64,000 nt of DNA from Chitinophagaceae bacterium (lineage in GTDB: Bacteria > Bacteroidota > Bacteroidia > Chitinophagales > Chitinophagaceae), in assembly GCA_016722465.1 (NCBI GenBank), contig JADKJC010000002.1, forward strand, positions 634,501-698,500, read 5' to 3'. Of the stretch, positions 1 to 7,653 are shown piece by piece; within the stretch, counting starts at the first letter, position 1, and every line of letters begins with the position of its first letter. Made by a program: the position numbers and the translations under genes. The notes below the pieces were generated by a model, which worked only from the letters and a program-made list of their open reading frames with translations, was not told the DNA's origin and searched no databases.

Positions 1-163
1 CTTCGAGGTCGGCCACCCGGCCTTTTTTCTTATATACTTTAAGGCCGCCATTCAGTAAAGCCACGCCGGTACTGTCGTAGCCACGGTATTCCAGCCTTTT
101 TAATCCTTTTATAACGATGGGGTAAGCCTCTCTCGGGCCGGTGTATCCTACAATTCCGCACAT
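1..163 (-). CDS. glmS: Glutamine--fructose-6-phosphate aminotransferase, N-terminal part
   Basis: The first 54 codons read [20 protein letters not shown] and continue with EYRGYDS, which is the start of the class II glutamine amidotransferase domain of GlmS. Cys2 is the N-terminal nucleophile that releases ammonia from glutamine, and RGYDS is a conserved substrate-loop motif. The enzyme makes glucosamine-6-phosphate, the entry to UDP-GlcNAc for peptidoglycan and lipopolysaccharide. The gene runs off the left edge, so its isomerase half is not visible. The start is the ATG that puts Cys at position 2 after Met removal, which fixes it with certainty. It is divergent from the next gene. Confidence 0.95.
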   Translation of the reverse strand, partial: MCGIVGYTGPREAYPIVIKGLKRLEYRGYDSTGVALLNGGLKVYKKKGRVADLE

Positions 164-498
164 AATATAATATGGTTTAATACATGGTTAAGACCATTCA
201 TTACCCCCGTAAACCACATTGTTACCTGCCCCGGTTTTAAAAATAAAAAGGGGAATGCGGTAATCTGATCTTCCAGGGGGTTATAGAATGCCTGCAAAGT
301 AACGAAAATGTGCCTATACTTGGTATGTGGAAGGAGTTGCAAATGCCTGAAACCCATTTCATATATGGACGATCCAAAGTAAATAAAGTGTATTTCACTC
401 ATTTGCTACCTCCCGATGAAAGACTTGAGCCGGATATTTTACCAACCGTTTGTAAATACCCCGCCACTATCCTGCAGCATTTGGTTAACTTTATTTTT
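164..498. other. Divergent intergenic region without a supported gene
   Basis: This 335-base stretch separates glmS (minus) from the histidine phosphatase gene (plus). Open frames can be drawn in it, but none shows a recognisable start, signal or domain. The plus-strand frame joined to the phosphatase upstream of position 499 would precede a clear signal peptide, so it is not part of that protein. It should carry the promoters of both flanking genes, but I see no convincing TTTG/TAnnTTTG pair. Confidence 0.5.
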
Positions 499-1047
499 AT
501 GAAAAAGCTCCTTTTCTTACTGCTCATTGCCAGTGTAACCAACCAATTATTTGCTCAAACTCAATCTTTGCAGGGGAAAAATAGTGCGATCTATATCGTT
601 CGCCATGCAGAAAAACAAACCGGCACAGACCCCTTGCTAACAGAAGAGGGCAACAAAAGAGCCGGCGACCTGGCGAGGGAATTAAAGGATAAAAAGATCA
701 AAAAGATCTATGTAACCGAATACCTCCGCACCCAGCATACAGCAGACAGCCTGCAGTTGCAATTGGGTATTGACACGATACAGGTAATGGCAGATACCAG
801 TTGTACCGCCCTTTTTGCTGCCATCAGCCATAACAACGACTGGAACAAGCCGATCCTCATCATCACCCACAGCAATATCATTCAAAAAATAATTTATAAA
901 CTCGGCATCACTGATTTCCCCCAGCAAAACATTCCCGAAAAAGAGTTCGATAATTTGTACAGGGTAAGTGTAAAAAACAAACAACCGGTATTGACACATA
1001 CCAAATACGGCAAACCATCAGCAACTTCCGCTACTATGATGCAGTAA
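499..1047 (+). CDS. Secreted histidine phosphatase superfamily protein
   Basis: The 182-residue protein starts with a signal peptide (MKKLLFLLLIASVTNQLFAQ, cleavage after the Ala-Gln region), so it is exported. The mature part carries the histidine phosphatase signature IYIVRHAEK near residue 36, where His becomes phosphorylated, and the second catalytic His in IITHSN near residue 128. The upstream in-frame extension is rejected because the signal peptide must be N-terminal. Family members of this size act on phosphosugars or other phosphate esters, and the substrate here is unknown. The protein is short for the family, like other periplasmic Bacteroidota members. The next gene starts 98 bases downstream on the same strand. 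Confidence 0.8.
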   Translation: MKKLLFLLLIASVTNQLFAQTQSLQGKNSAIYIVRHAEKQTGTDPLLTEEGNKRAGDLARELKDKKIKKIYVTEYLRTQHTADSLQLQLGIDTIQVMADTSCTALFAAISHNNDWNKPILIITHSNIIQKIIYKLGITDFPQQNIPEKEFDNLYRVSVKNKQPVLTHTKYGKPSATSATMMQ

Positions 1048-1144
1048 TATCTCTTCAACAGGTTTAAAGGCAGTAAAATACCCTCCCCACGGTATTGTTC
1101 CGCCTTTGCATTAAAAATACTTTTACGGCATAAAACTGTTAAAC

Positions 1145-3130
1145 ATGAAAAAGTATTTATTGCTTGTAAGCTTTGTATTTGCTACCCTGGCAAACCACGC
1201 ACAAACACCTGCCAAAGAGTGGGCGAAAAAATTTCCCGGCAATGTAAAATGGTACCAGATCTCCGATGCCGGCATATTGATCGTATGCACCGGCGATGCC
1301 CTCTATGGCCTCAATCCTGAAACAGGCGAAGAAAGCTGGAAGATCGACAAACTGGATGATGTAAAAGAAGAGAATTATGATGCAGTGGAAGGGACTCCGT
1401 ATGCTGCTCTTATCAAAAGCAGTTTGATGAAGGGCGCCCAGCATACCATCATTGATATATCAAACGGCAAATTGATTGCAAGCTCTCCCGACTTCGACAT
1501 TCTGAATATTGTTAAACGCATCCACATTAAAGAACTGAATGCAATGATGATGTATGGCTTCAGTAAAAGCAACGGCAAACCAACCATGGTAATGTTTTCG
1601 TTGGTGGATGGACATAAGATATGGGAACAGAAAAAGTTATTTGAAAAGAATAGTGAAGAAGTAGTAAGCAATGGCCTTTCTGTTGATGATGGTATTTATA
1701 TTGCCACCACAAAAAACCTGTACAAACTAAATCCTGCCAGTGGCGAAATAATCTGGAGCCAGGACAGGAAAACTGAAAAACCTGTAGCTGCCGTGGTAGA
1801 AAGCAAAGGTATGTTTGGTAAAAAAAGCCGTGTTGACCTTAGTGCCAACGCCACTTCATCAAGCGCCCAGTTTTTTTTACGCAACAATGATAAAAGCAGG
1901 ATATGGTTCTGGAACCAGGAAGCACTGTTTGCGTTTAACCCTGCAGATGGGAAACCAGTGACCAAAGAAGTGGAACTGGAATCACCGGTGGGTTATATAT
2001 TATATGACACACATGGCATGTTGGTAGCTACTGCCGAAAAAACACAAAAAGACATGGCCAAAGGCGGCGGGGGCGGCGGGTTGCTGGGTAAAATCAAAAG
2101 CAGCGGCGGTGGTAAAAACAGGGCTACCCTGCTTTGCATTGACCCTGAAACCGGTGATAAGAAATGGAAAGATGAAATTGATTTGAAAGGCGATGTGAAT
2201 GCTTACAAGCTGGTTGGCAACAAACTAATATTGGCTACTCAAAAAGATAACGGCGACAACTTCATCAGCCTGATTGACCTGGATGCCGGCAAATCAGTTA
2301 CAAAAAAACCATTGTCAGTTAATGGTGATATACGTGATCTTGAAATTGTGCCACAAGGTTTGTATTACAGAACAAGTGATGAGATCAATATCCTTGACCT
2401 TGAAAGCGGTGATAAAACATGGAAAAAAGGTTTTAAAGTAAAACAATGTGCAGGTGATAACGCCAATGACAAATTAGGTTATGTATTTGCCAACGACATC
2501 ATTTACAAAGTTGATTTTACTACGGGTGATATTCAGGAATGGATAAAAGACATCAAGTTTGATGGCAAGGAAGACCCTACCAGTTTGCAGGTAAGGGAAA
2601 ACGGCATCCTGGTAACATCAGAACAAAATGCCAGTCTTTTTTCAAACGATGGCAAATTAGTTTGGCACTCCTTTAATAAAGCGCCAGGCAAAACACTGAC
2701 TGGTAAAATGCTGAGTGGCCTGGGTGGATTGGCTGCCACGATGATGGCAGCACAACAGGCTGGCGAGGCTGCACGACTGAGTTATGCTAAAGGATATTAC
2801 GGTAGTACAAGCCCTGCACTTGACAATGACATTAAAAATGCCAATGCCAACGCTGCTGCTTTTGCGGGTGCTGCGGCTGCAAGCTTTGCGGCAATCGGCA
2901 AACGCTTTAAAGCCACCAGGCAGGCCAATGATTTTATGGCAGTAATGACGGTATTAGGCAATAACAACCAGGCCAGCAGTTCAGGTTGTGTAATTGTAAG
3001 TAAGACGGATGGTAAAAATATTGCCAGCATTTTACTGGGCGATAAAACACCTGATTATAAGCTGGATGAACTGGGAAGGATGATCTACCAGAAGAGTGAG
3101 AGTGATGAGATAAAAGGATTTAAGTTTTAA
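1145..3130 (+). CDS. Secreted PQQ-type beta-propeller repeat protein
   Basis: The 661-residue protein has an N-terminal signal peptide ending at NHAQ and then many repeats of the PQQ/YncE type, for example ALYGLNPETGEESWKI, LYKLNPASGEIIWSQD and LLCIDPETGDKKWKDE, each with the closing Gly...Trp of a propeller blade. Residues ~300-325 hold a Gly/Lys-rich insert (a run of six Gly, then LLGKIKSSGGGK), and residues ~535-600 are Ala-rich. No catalytic motif is visible, and no PQQ-binding enzyme is implied by this fold. A scaffold or binding role outside the inner membrane is inferred. A strong terminator follows at 3225-3258. Confidence 0.75.
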   Translation: MKKYLLLVSFVFATLANHAQTPAKEWAKKFPGNVKWYQISDAGILIVCTGDALYGLNPETGEESWKIDKLDDVKEENYDAVEGTPYAALIKSSLMKGAQHTIIDISNGKLIASSPDFDILNIVKRIHIKELNAMMMYGFSKSNGKPTMVMFSLVDGHKIWEQKKLFEKNSEEVVSNGLSVDDGIYIATTKNLYKLNPASGEIIWSQDRKTEKPVAAVVESKGMFGKKSRVDLSANATSSSAQFFLRNNDKSRIWFWNQEALFAFNPADGKPVTKEVELESPVGYILYDTHGMLVATAEKTQKDMAKGGGGGGLLGKIKSSGGGKNRATLLCIDPETGDKKWKDEIDLKGDVNAYKLVGNKLILATQKDNGDNFISLIDLDAGKSVTKKPLSVNGDIRDLEIVPQGLYYRTSDEINILDLESGDKTWKKGFKVKQCAGDNANDKLGYVFANDIIYKVDFTTGDIQEWIKDIKFDGKEDPTSLQVRENGILVTSEQNASLFSNDGKLVWHSFNKAPGKTLTGKMLSGLGGLAATMMAAQQAGEAARLSYAKGYYGSTSPALDNDIKNANANAAAFAGAAAASFAAIGKRFKATRQANDFMAVMTVLGNNNQASSSGCVIVSKTDGKNIASILLGDKTPDYKLDELGRMIYQKSESDEIKGFKF

Positions 3131-3141
3131 TCTTCATTATC

Positions 3142-3190
3142 CTGAGCGAAGTCGAAGGGTGCTGATGCCAGTACTGAGCGGAGTCGAAGT
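3142..3190. repeat. Two copies of a TCGAAG-containing intergenic repeat
   Basis: CTGAGCGAAGTCGAAGG at 3142-3158 is repeated with one internal change and a different last base at 3174-3190. The copies are direct repeats 32 bases apart, between the propeller stop codon and its terminator. I recall similar GAGCGRAGTCGAAG strings in intergenic regions of other Bacteroidota, but that could not be checked here. Confidence 0.5.
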
Positions 3191-3224
3191 ACGGGTTTAA
3201 ATAAAACACTTCTCTTTACAACCA

Positions 3225-3258
3225 AACCATGGCTGGAAAATTCCAGCTGTGGTTTTTT
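3225..3258 (+). terminator. Rho-independent terminator of the propeller gene
   Basis: AACCATGGCTGGAA pairs with TTCCAGCTGTGGTT (one or two wobble or mismatched pairs) and is followed by a run of six T. It lies 95 bases after the propeller stop codon and just before the minus-strand dinB fragment. Confidence 0.8.
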
Positions 3259-3260
3259 GT

Positions 3261-3450
3261 TTAATTGGATGAAGCCCTTTTTATCTTGAATTTTCCAAAC
3301 CGGTTCTTCACATCATCAATAGCCGTATACAAGTCCGTTTTTCTTTCTTTGTTATCAAACAGATCGATTTGTCAGTTCGCTCAATCTTACGCCCAGCAAC
3401 CGCACCGTCTGCCTTTTTTATACAATTGATGGAACAGTTTTTTGCAACAT
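3261..3450 (-). pseudogene. Broken C-terminal fragment of a second dinB-like gene
   Basis: The minus strand matches the last ~65 codons of the intact dinB at 19543-19747, starting at the same TTAATT stop context and including TTTTCCAAACCG, the TACAATTGATG block and the TTTTTTGCAAC end. The similarity is high but not perfect, so it is an old or divergent copy. About 14 bases are missing around position 3372 relative to the intact gene, which shifts the frame and removes the part encoding the QTDLF clamp-binding motif. No upstream part of dinB is present. The match ends abruptly at ~3450, where fibre-type coding sequence begins. Confidence 0.75.
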
Positions 3451-3715
3451 TACAGCTTCTAATTTTTCTATCCGGCTGTTGAGTATTTCTACTTCAGCTT
3501 TGTACTTTTTCTCCATTTCCTGAATGGCTTTTATCAATGGCACTATTTGAAGAACTTATTGCCTGTGATCCGGCGCCAGTTACACTTGAGCCCGTGTTGC
3601 TGGTGCCTGCTCCCGTACCTGCAAAATAATTTTGTGCCACAGCTGCATTTACGGCCAGTAAAAAAATCACTGCAAGCAGGGTAGCAATTTATTGTGTGAA
3701 GATTTTTGTTTGCAT
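3418..3715 (-). pseudogene. Internally deleted fibre-protein gene remnant
   Basis: From the ATG at 3715 the minus strand reads MQTKIFTQ, a stop at codon 9, then IATLLAVIFLLAVNAAVAQN in the same frame. That is a signal peptide ending in the AQN seen in the neighbouring fibre genes, followed by a GTGAGTSNTGSSVTGAGSQA stretch. A frameshift then leads into VPLIKAIQEMEKKYKAEVEI and RIEKLEAVMLQ, a coiled-coil end typical of secreted Bacteroidota fibre proteins. The whole shaft and head between the two ends is missing. The last ~10 codons and the stop come from the adjoining dinB fragment, so the two remnants are joined. Confidence 0.7.
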
Positions 3716-3749
3716 GATTGTTTGATTTATGAATGGTTATGAAAAGGAA

Positions 3750-4997
3750 TTATTTAATTCCGTAAAACATTACAGTGCCGCTTACAGTATAAACTCCGGT
3801 TGTTGGAATATCTTCTGTATTAAAGCCAGCATAAAAACCTGCTGGCTTATTATCTGTATCGTAAACAACTTTACTACCGCAGCCTGTTAATTCGGCACCA
3901 GAAGGCCCTAGTATTATACCCATGCCATCGTAAAATACATTTGGTGCAGCAATGATATCGTTATATAAAGCAGCTTGTGCTGTATTAAATAACAGTGAAA
4001 TACCCACTTTACTATCCTGGCCGGTTGGATCATCACAAAACACAATACTACCCGAAATAAAATTACCTGTAAGGTTAGTAACTGATCTGTTACATTCATC
4101 AAACCCGTTTCTATTATATGTAGCCGTAAACTTAACCACCCCCAGCGGCACCAGATTTAATTCGGACATAGTACCTGTTGGGTAATTGGTATTGATTACT
4201 TTAACACTGTTAATAGTGTCAACCGCTAATTGCCCGCTAATAGAAACACTTTTGCTAAAAACTGCGGAATTATGTGCTGCAAGAACACCATCAACGCTGA
4301 GGCTGGAGGCAAAGTTTGCCACCCCACTCACATATAATCTTTCTGCAAGGCTTAGATTTTTTCCGATACTCACAGAGCCTGATAAACTGGCATCTCCATT
4401 TTTTAAGATTTCAAATGCATTGCGCCTTTGTATGGCTACCACGCCTGGGCTGGTTTCATAAGTAAAGCCATTGCCCACGACAAATAACGGGTCTGCATCC
4501 ACCCAGGCAGTACCGCTGCCGGCAGTAAGATTGTATCTTCCAATCACGAGAGAACCATACGATGCTGCATCTGTTTGTTCGCCCAATGCAACGCTGTAAT
4601 TACCCGTGGCTGAAGTAGAATGCCCCGATGTAAAAGAGCCAATACCAGATGAAGAATTAGCCCAGCCACTACTCAGGGTGTACAAGCCCGAAGCCCTGTT
4701 AGCTAATCCAAATGCGGTGCTGTAGTTGCCAACAGATGCCTCATCCCACAAAGTGCCGGTGGTACCGCCCGCCCTGAAGGCGGCTTTATTGGCGTACCAC
4801 ATCAGCCTGTTGCCAGCCCCTGAAACCGGCGGCAGCCCCGCATTGCCAGGCAGCGAAGCCGGGCCGGAAAACAATACGCTGCTGTCTGCCACATGCAGCC
4901 TTGCTTTGGGGAGGGTAGTGCCAATGCCTACATTTTGTGCCTGAGCGGTTATTGCCATGCCGATTAAAACGGCGCTGTATACAATGATCTTTTTCAT
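3750..4997 (-). CDS. Secreted YadA-head-type fibre protein without S74 end
   Basis: The 415-residue protein has a signal peptide ending AQA, then [20 protein letters not shown], the shared opening of this cluster. A run of ~14-residue YadA-type head repeats follows (YSTAFGLANRASG, FTSGHSTSATG, YSVALGEQTDAAS) over residues ~90-165. Residues ~200-265 are stalk-like. The last ~130 residues form a different domain with four Cys, beginning near VVKFTATYNRNGF, and it is not recognised. Unlike its two upstream neighbours it lacks an S74 chaperone end and a terminal coiled coil. A trimeric surface or secreted fibre is inferred. Four bases upstream of its start codon ends an orphan S74-type tail. Confidence 0.75.
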   Translation of the reverse strand: MKKIIVYSAVLIGMAITAQAQNVGIGTTLPKARLHVADSSVLFSGPASLPGNAGLPPVSGAGNRLMWYANKAAFRAGGTTGTLWDEASVGNYSTAFGLANRASGLYTLSSGWANSSSGIGSFTSGHSTSATGNYSVALGEQTDAASYGSLVIGRYNLTAGSGTAWVDADPLFVVGNGFTYETSPGVVAIQRRNAFEILKNGDASLSGSVSIGKNLSLAERLYVSGVANFASSLSVDGVLAAHNSAVFSKSVSISGQLAVDTINSVKVINTNYPTGTMSELNLVPLGVVKFTATYNRNGFDECNRSVTNLTGNFISGSIVFCDDPTGQDSKVGISLLFNTAQAALYNDIIAAPNVFYDGMGIILGPSGAELTGCGSKVVYDTDNKPAGFYAGFNTEDIPTTGVYTVSGTVMFYGIK

Positions 4998-5000
4998 GAA

Positions 5001-5129
5001 TTATTTTTTTGCTTCCAGTATTTCAATCCTGTTGATGAGTTGTGTGCTTATTTTTTTAAGTGCTTCAATTTGTTCCTGCTGTTCCTTCACTGCATTGATG
5101 AGCATGTATGTCATGGCGCTGTTATCATT
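5001..5129 (-). pseudogene. Orphan C-terminal tail of an S74 fibre gene
   Basis: Directly after the stop of the 835-residue fibre gene, in another frame, the minus strand encodes [20 protein letters not shown] followed by IEALKKISTQLINRIEILEAKK and a stop. It closely matches the very end of the neighbouring 605-residue fibre protein ([18 protein letters not shown]). It has no start and no S74 core, so it is a leftover tail. The simplest reading is that the present tail of the 835-residue gene replaced an older one and left its last 43 codons behind. Confidence 0.75.
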
Positions 5130-7636
5130 TATTGTTTCTTACCATTTACTTTTAGTTCATCCAGTTCTTTCCGCATTTGCAGCAGCATATTTTTAAGCAT
5201 TTCATTTTCCTTTTTGATATCCTGGTTGTCTTTTTCTAATTGTGAAATTTTGGCGGTACGTTTTTCCAATGCCTGTATGGCAATTAAATTAACGCCCAAA
5301 AAATCCTGCTGGTTTATTAATGTATCGCAACCAATGGTGCCCAGTTTATCTTTTCCAAAAGCAGCATAAAAATCCTGCGCCATGGGGCCGTAGTGGCGCA
5401 GGGTTTTACTATCCTGCCCTTTGTAGTTCCAGGTGGTAAGTGGCATGGCAGAAATTTTATGTAAAAAATCTTCCCCGTTTATTGGTTCAAATTTTTCTTT
5501 CAGGCGTACATCACTGATGGCACTCCAGCTATTTTGACTATTTAGGCATCTTACACCAATGTGCTGAACCCTGCGGTCAGTAACGAAATAGTAGCCGCCA
5601 TCAAAAAAACATGCAAACTGATCGGCGGCAGTGGGAGACCTCGTTTGAGCAGCAGAGGGAGCATGATCTCCAAAAACAAAAGACCCCGTCAACCCATTGG
5701 TACTAACATAAGTGCCTATGGCAACTGAATTATTTCCAGATGCTTCTGCCTGATACCCTATGGCAGTCGATTTATTTCCGCTTGCTGTACCAAAACCCAT
5801 AGCAGTCGAACCTTCTCCGCTGGCTGCTGAACCGCCGCCAGCAGCAAATGAATGAATTCCGCTGGCAGTTGAACCAAAACCCATAGCAGTCGAACCTTCT
5901 CCGCTGGCTTTGCAATAATAACCTGATGCGGTTGAGTAATCTCCACTTGCAGTATCGGTTCTACCAAGGGCAACTGCACCAAATCCGCTGGCGGTTGAAT
6001 AGAAACCAGTGGCAACCGAATAAGCACCGCTAGCTGACGCATAACCGCCTGCAATTGAGAAATCTCCGCTGGCAGTTGAACCACCCATAGCAATTGAGTA
6101 ATCTCCGCTAGCTGACGCATAACCGCCTGCAATCGAGTAATCTCCGCTGGCAGTTGAACCACCCATAGAAACAGCGTAAAGCCCAATGCTGTCAACGTTG
6201 TTATTAAGTCTGCCTGCAATCAAGGAGCCTTTTTCGGGATTGAAATACAAAATATTACCTGCCGGATTAGTGGCTTTTGCAAGCCCCGTGGCTTTACCAT
6301 ATAGCTTTTTATAAGTTATATCAAAGCCATTATTTGAGTTTAAAAGATCTGATTTGAATACGATACTAATTGCACCAAACTTGAATATTCCAAAAACATC
6401 ATTGGGGGCAGTAAGTTGGCTGTTTGTAAAACGGTATTGATAATTATTCCTGCATTCAGGCAAGTAGTAATTGGATACCCAAATAGTATCGCCGCTTGCC
6501 AACCCCCAATCTCTGTTATCAAAGCTTAGTTTTACCCCCACTACATTAACCAATACTTGTGTTATCTTAACCGAAGCAGTAGTATTGAATGAATAATTTA
6601 CCCCTGATCCACCAGGGTCAAAAAATCTGCCGCTACTGTCCAACGAGGGGAATGAATAGTCTTCACCGTTGACCATGGTGTGTACACTGGCAGGTGCACT
6701 GTTGCTTTGTATAAGCGGCTGCTGTATGAGCAAACTGCCTGCGACCTGCAGGTTGGCTTGTGGTGGAAAAATTTTATAATCGGTATTGATGCCTATATAT
6801 TTTTGTGTGCTGTAAGCAACTGTGTCTTTTTTGTACCAGAGGCTATCCATACCGCCACCACCTGCCATTGTTTGCTGCCAGCGGCTTCCATCGTAATAAT
6901 ACATTTTGTTTTTTGCAGTGGCATATATTATCAGCCCTTTAGCTGGGTTTGGTACAGCAGATGTGTCGGTTACCCTTGGTAATAGCAACCCTTTACTGTT
7001 GCTGTTTATTTCCAATGCCGCACTGGCATTTGGGTAGCTGGTGCCAATACCCACATTACCGTTTTTTTGCACTACCATGGCATTGCTTCGGGCATCATTG
7101 TTATCACCATTCCCAATAATAAAAAGTGGTGTGGTAGCAGTAACGGCATTTTGTTTGCCAAGGATACTATCATTGTACATGCCTGCCACAAATGAGTTGT
7201 AGCCATTGGCATGGTTAAAGCTGCCGGCTGCGGTGGAGTAATCTGCGTTGGCCTGGTTAGAACCTCCAATGGAAAAGGAATAATCCCCCATTGCATTGTT
7301 GTTGTAGCCCATGGCCGTAGCATAAGCACCTTTGGCTTTTACACTGAAGCCACTGGCAAAAGAGTAGTTGCCTATATTGTCTTTATTCCATTCAGCGGCG
7401 GTTACTGCCCCTGTTCTAAAAGCAGCTTTATCAGCATACCACATCAGCCGGCTGCCGGTGCCATTCAACGGTGTTTCGCCTGCTGTTAGCGGCAACGGAT
7501 AAGGTCCGGTAAACAAAACACTGCTATCTGCAACATGCAGGCGGGCTTTGGGAGTGGTGGTGCCAATGCCTACATTTTGGGCAATGCTGTCGGCCCAAAT
7601 AAAAAATACAAATGCTGTGCTGATAAGTTGTTTCAT
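5129..7636 (-). CDS. Secreted YadA-head fibre with S74 self-processing chaperone end
   Basis: The 835-residue protein has a signal peptide ending SIAQ, the shared [19 protein letters not shown] opening, YadA-type head repeats (residues ~90-150), and a middle part with stalk motifs such as MYYYDGSRWQQ (~250). A second, long set of 13-residue repeats (DYSIAGGYASASG, GSTASG) covers residues ~490-660. The C-terminus is an S74 intramolecular chaperone domain (ISDVRLKEKFEPI, with the Ser/Lys of the self-cleavage dyad; YGPMAQDFYAAFG) followed by a coiled coil of ~45 residues. In known S74 proteins this end trimerises the fibre and then cuts itself off. Export is clear and the target is unknown. Confidence 0.85.
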   Translation of the reverse strand: MKQLISTAFVFFIWADSIAQNVGIGTTTPKARLHVADSSVLFTGPYPLPLTAGETPLNGTGSRLMWYADKAAFRTGAVTAAEWNKDNIGNYSFASGFSVKAKGAYATAMGYNNNAMGDYSFSIGGSNQANADYSTAAGSFNHANGYNSFVAGMYNDSILGKQNAVTATTPLFIIGNGDNNDARSNAMVVQKNGNVGIGTSYPNASAALEINSNSKGLLLPRVTDTSAVPNPAKGLIIYATAKNKMYYYDGSRWQQTMAGGGGMDSLWYKKDTVAYSTQKYIGINTDYKIFPPQANLQVAGSLLIQQPLIQSNSAPASVHTMVNGEDYSFPSLDSSGRFFDPGGSGVNYSFNTTASVKITQVLVNVVGVKLSFDNRDWGLASGDTIWVSNYYLPECRNNYQYRFTNSQLTAPNDVFGIFKFGAISIVFKSDLLNSNNGFDITYKKLYGKATGLAKATNPAGNILYFNPEKGSLIAGRLNNNVDSIGLYAVSMGGSTASGDYSIAGGYASASGDYSIAMGGSTASGDFSIAGGYASASGAYSVATGFYSTASGFGAVALGRTDTASGDYSTASGYYCKASGEGSTAMGFGSTASGIHSFAAGGGSAASGEGSTAMGFGTASGNKSTAIGYQAEASGNNSVAIGTYVSTNGLTGSFVFGDHAPSAAQTRSPTAADQFACFFDGGYYFVTDRRVQHIGVRCLNSQNSWSAISDVRLKEKFEPINGEDFLHKISAMPLTTWNYKGQDSKTLRHYGPMAQDFYAAFGKDKLGTIGCDTLINQQDFLGVNLIAIQALEKRTAKISQLEKDNQDIKKENEMLKNMLLQMRKELDELKVNGKKQ
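6039..6194. repeat. 78-base tandem repeat inside the fibre head
   Basis: A block starting GCATAACCGCCTGCAAT at 6039 recurs at 6117 with few changes, a period of 78 bases (26 residues, two head repeats). The near identity of the DNA implies recent duplication, and it could allow repeat-number change in the head. Confidence 0.7.
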
Positions 7637-7653
7637 AATTCAGTTTGTTAGTT

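Noticed and set aside
310..498. Upstream in-frame extension of the histidine phosphatase
   Set aside because: It would put 63 residues before a clear signal peptide.
5758..6219. Repeated 39-78 base units that at first glance resemble a CRISPR array, and an open frame through them on the minus strand
   Set aside because: The repeats translate in the fibre gene frame to YadA-type head repeats, have no unique spacers of constant length, and no cas gene is present. The second frame is a shadow.
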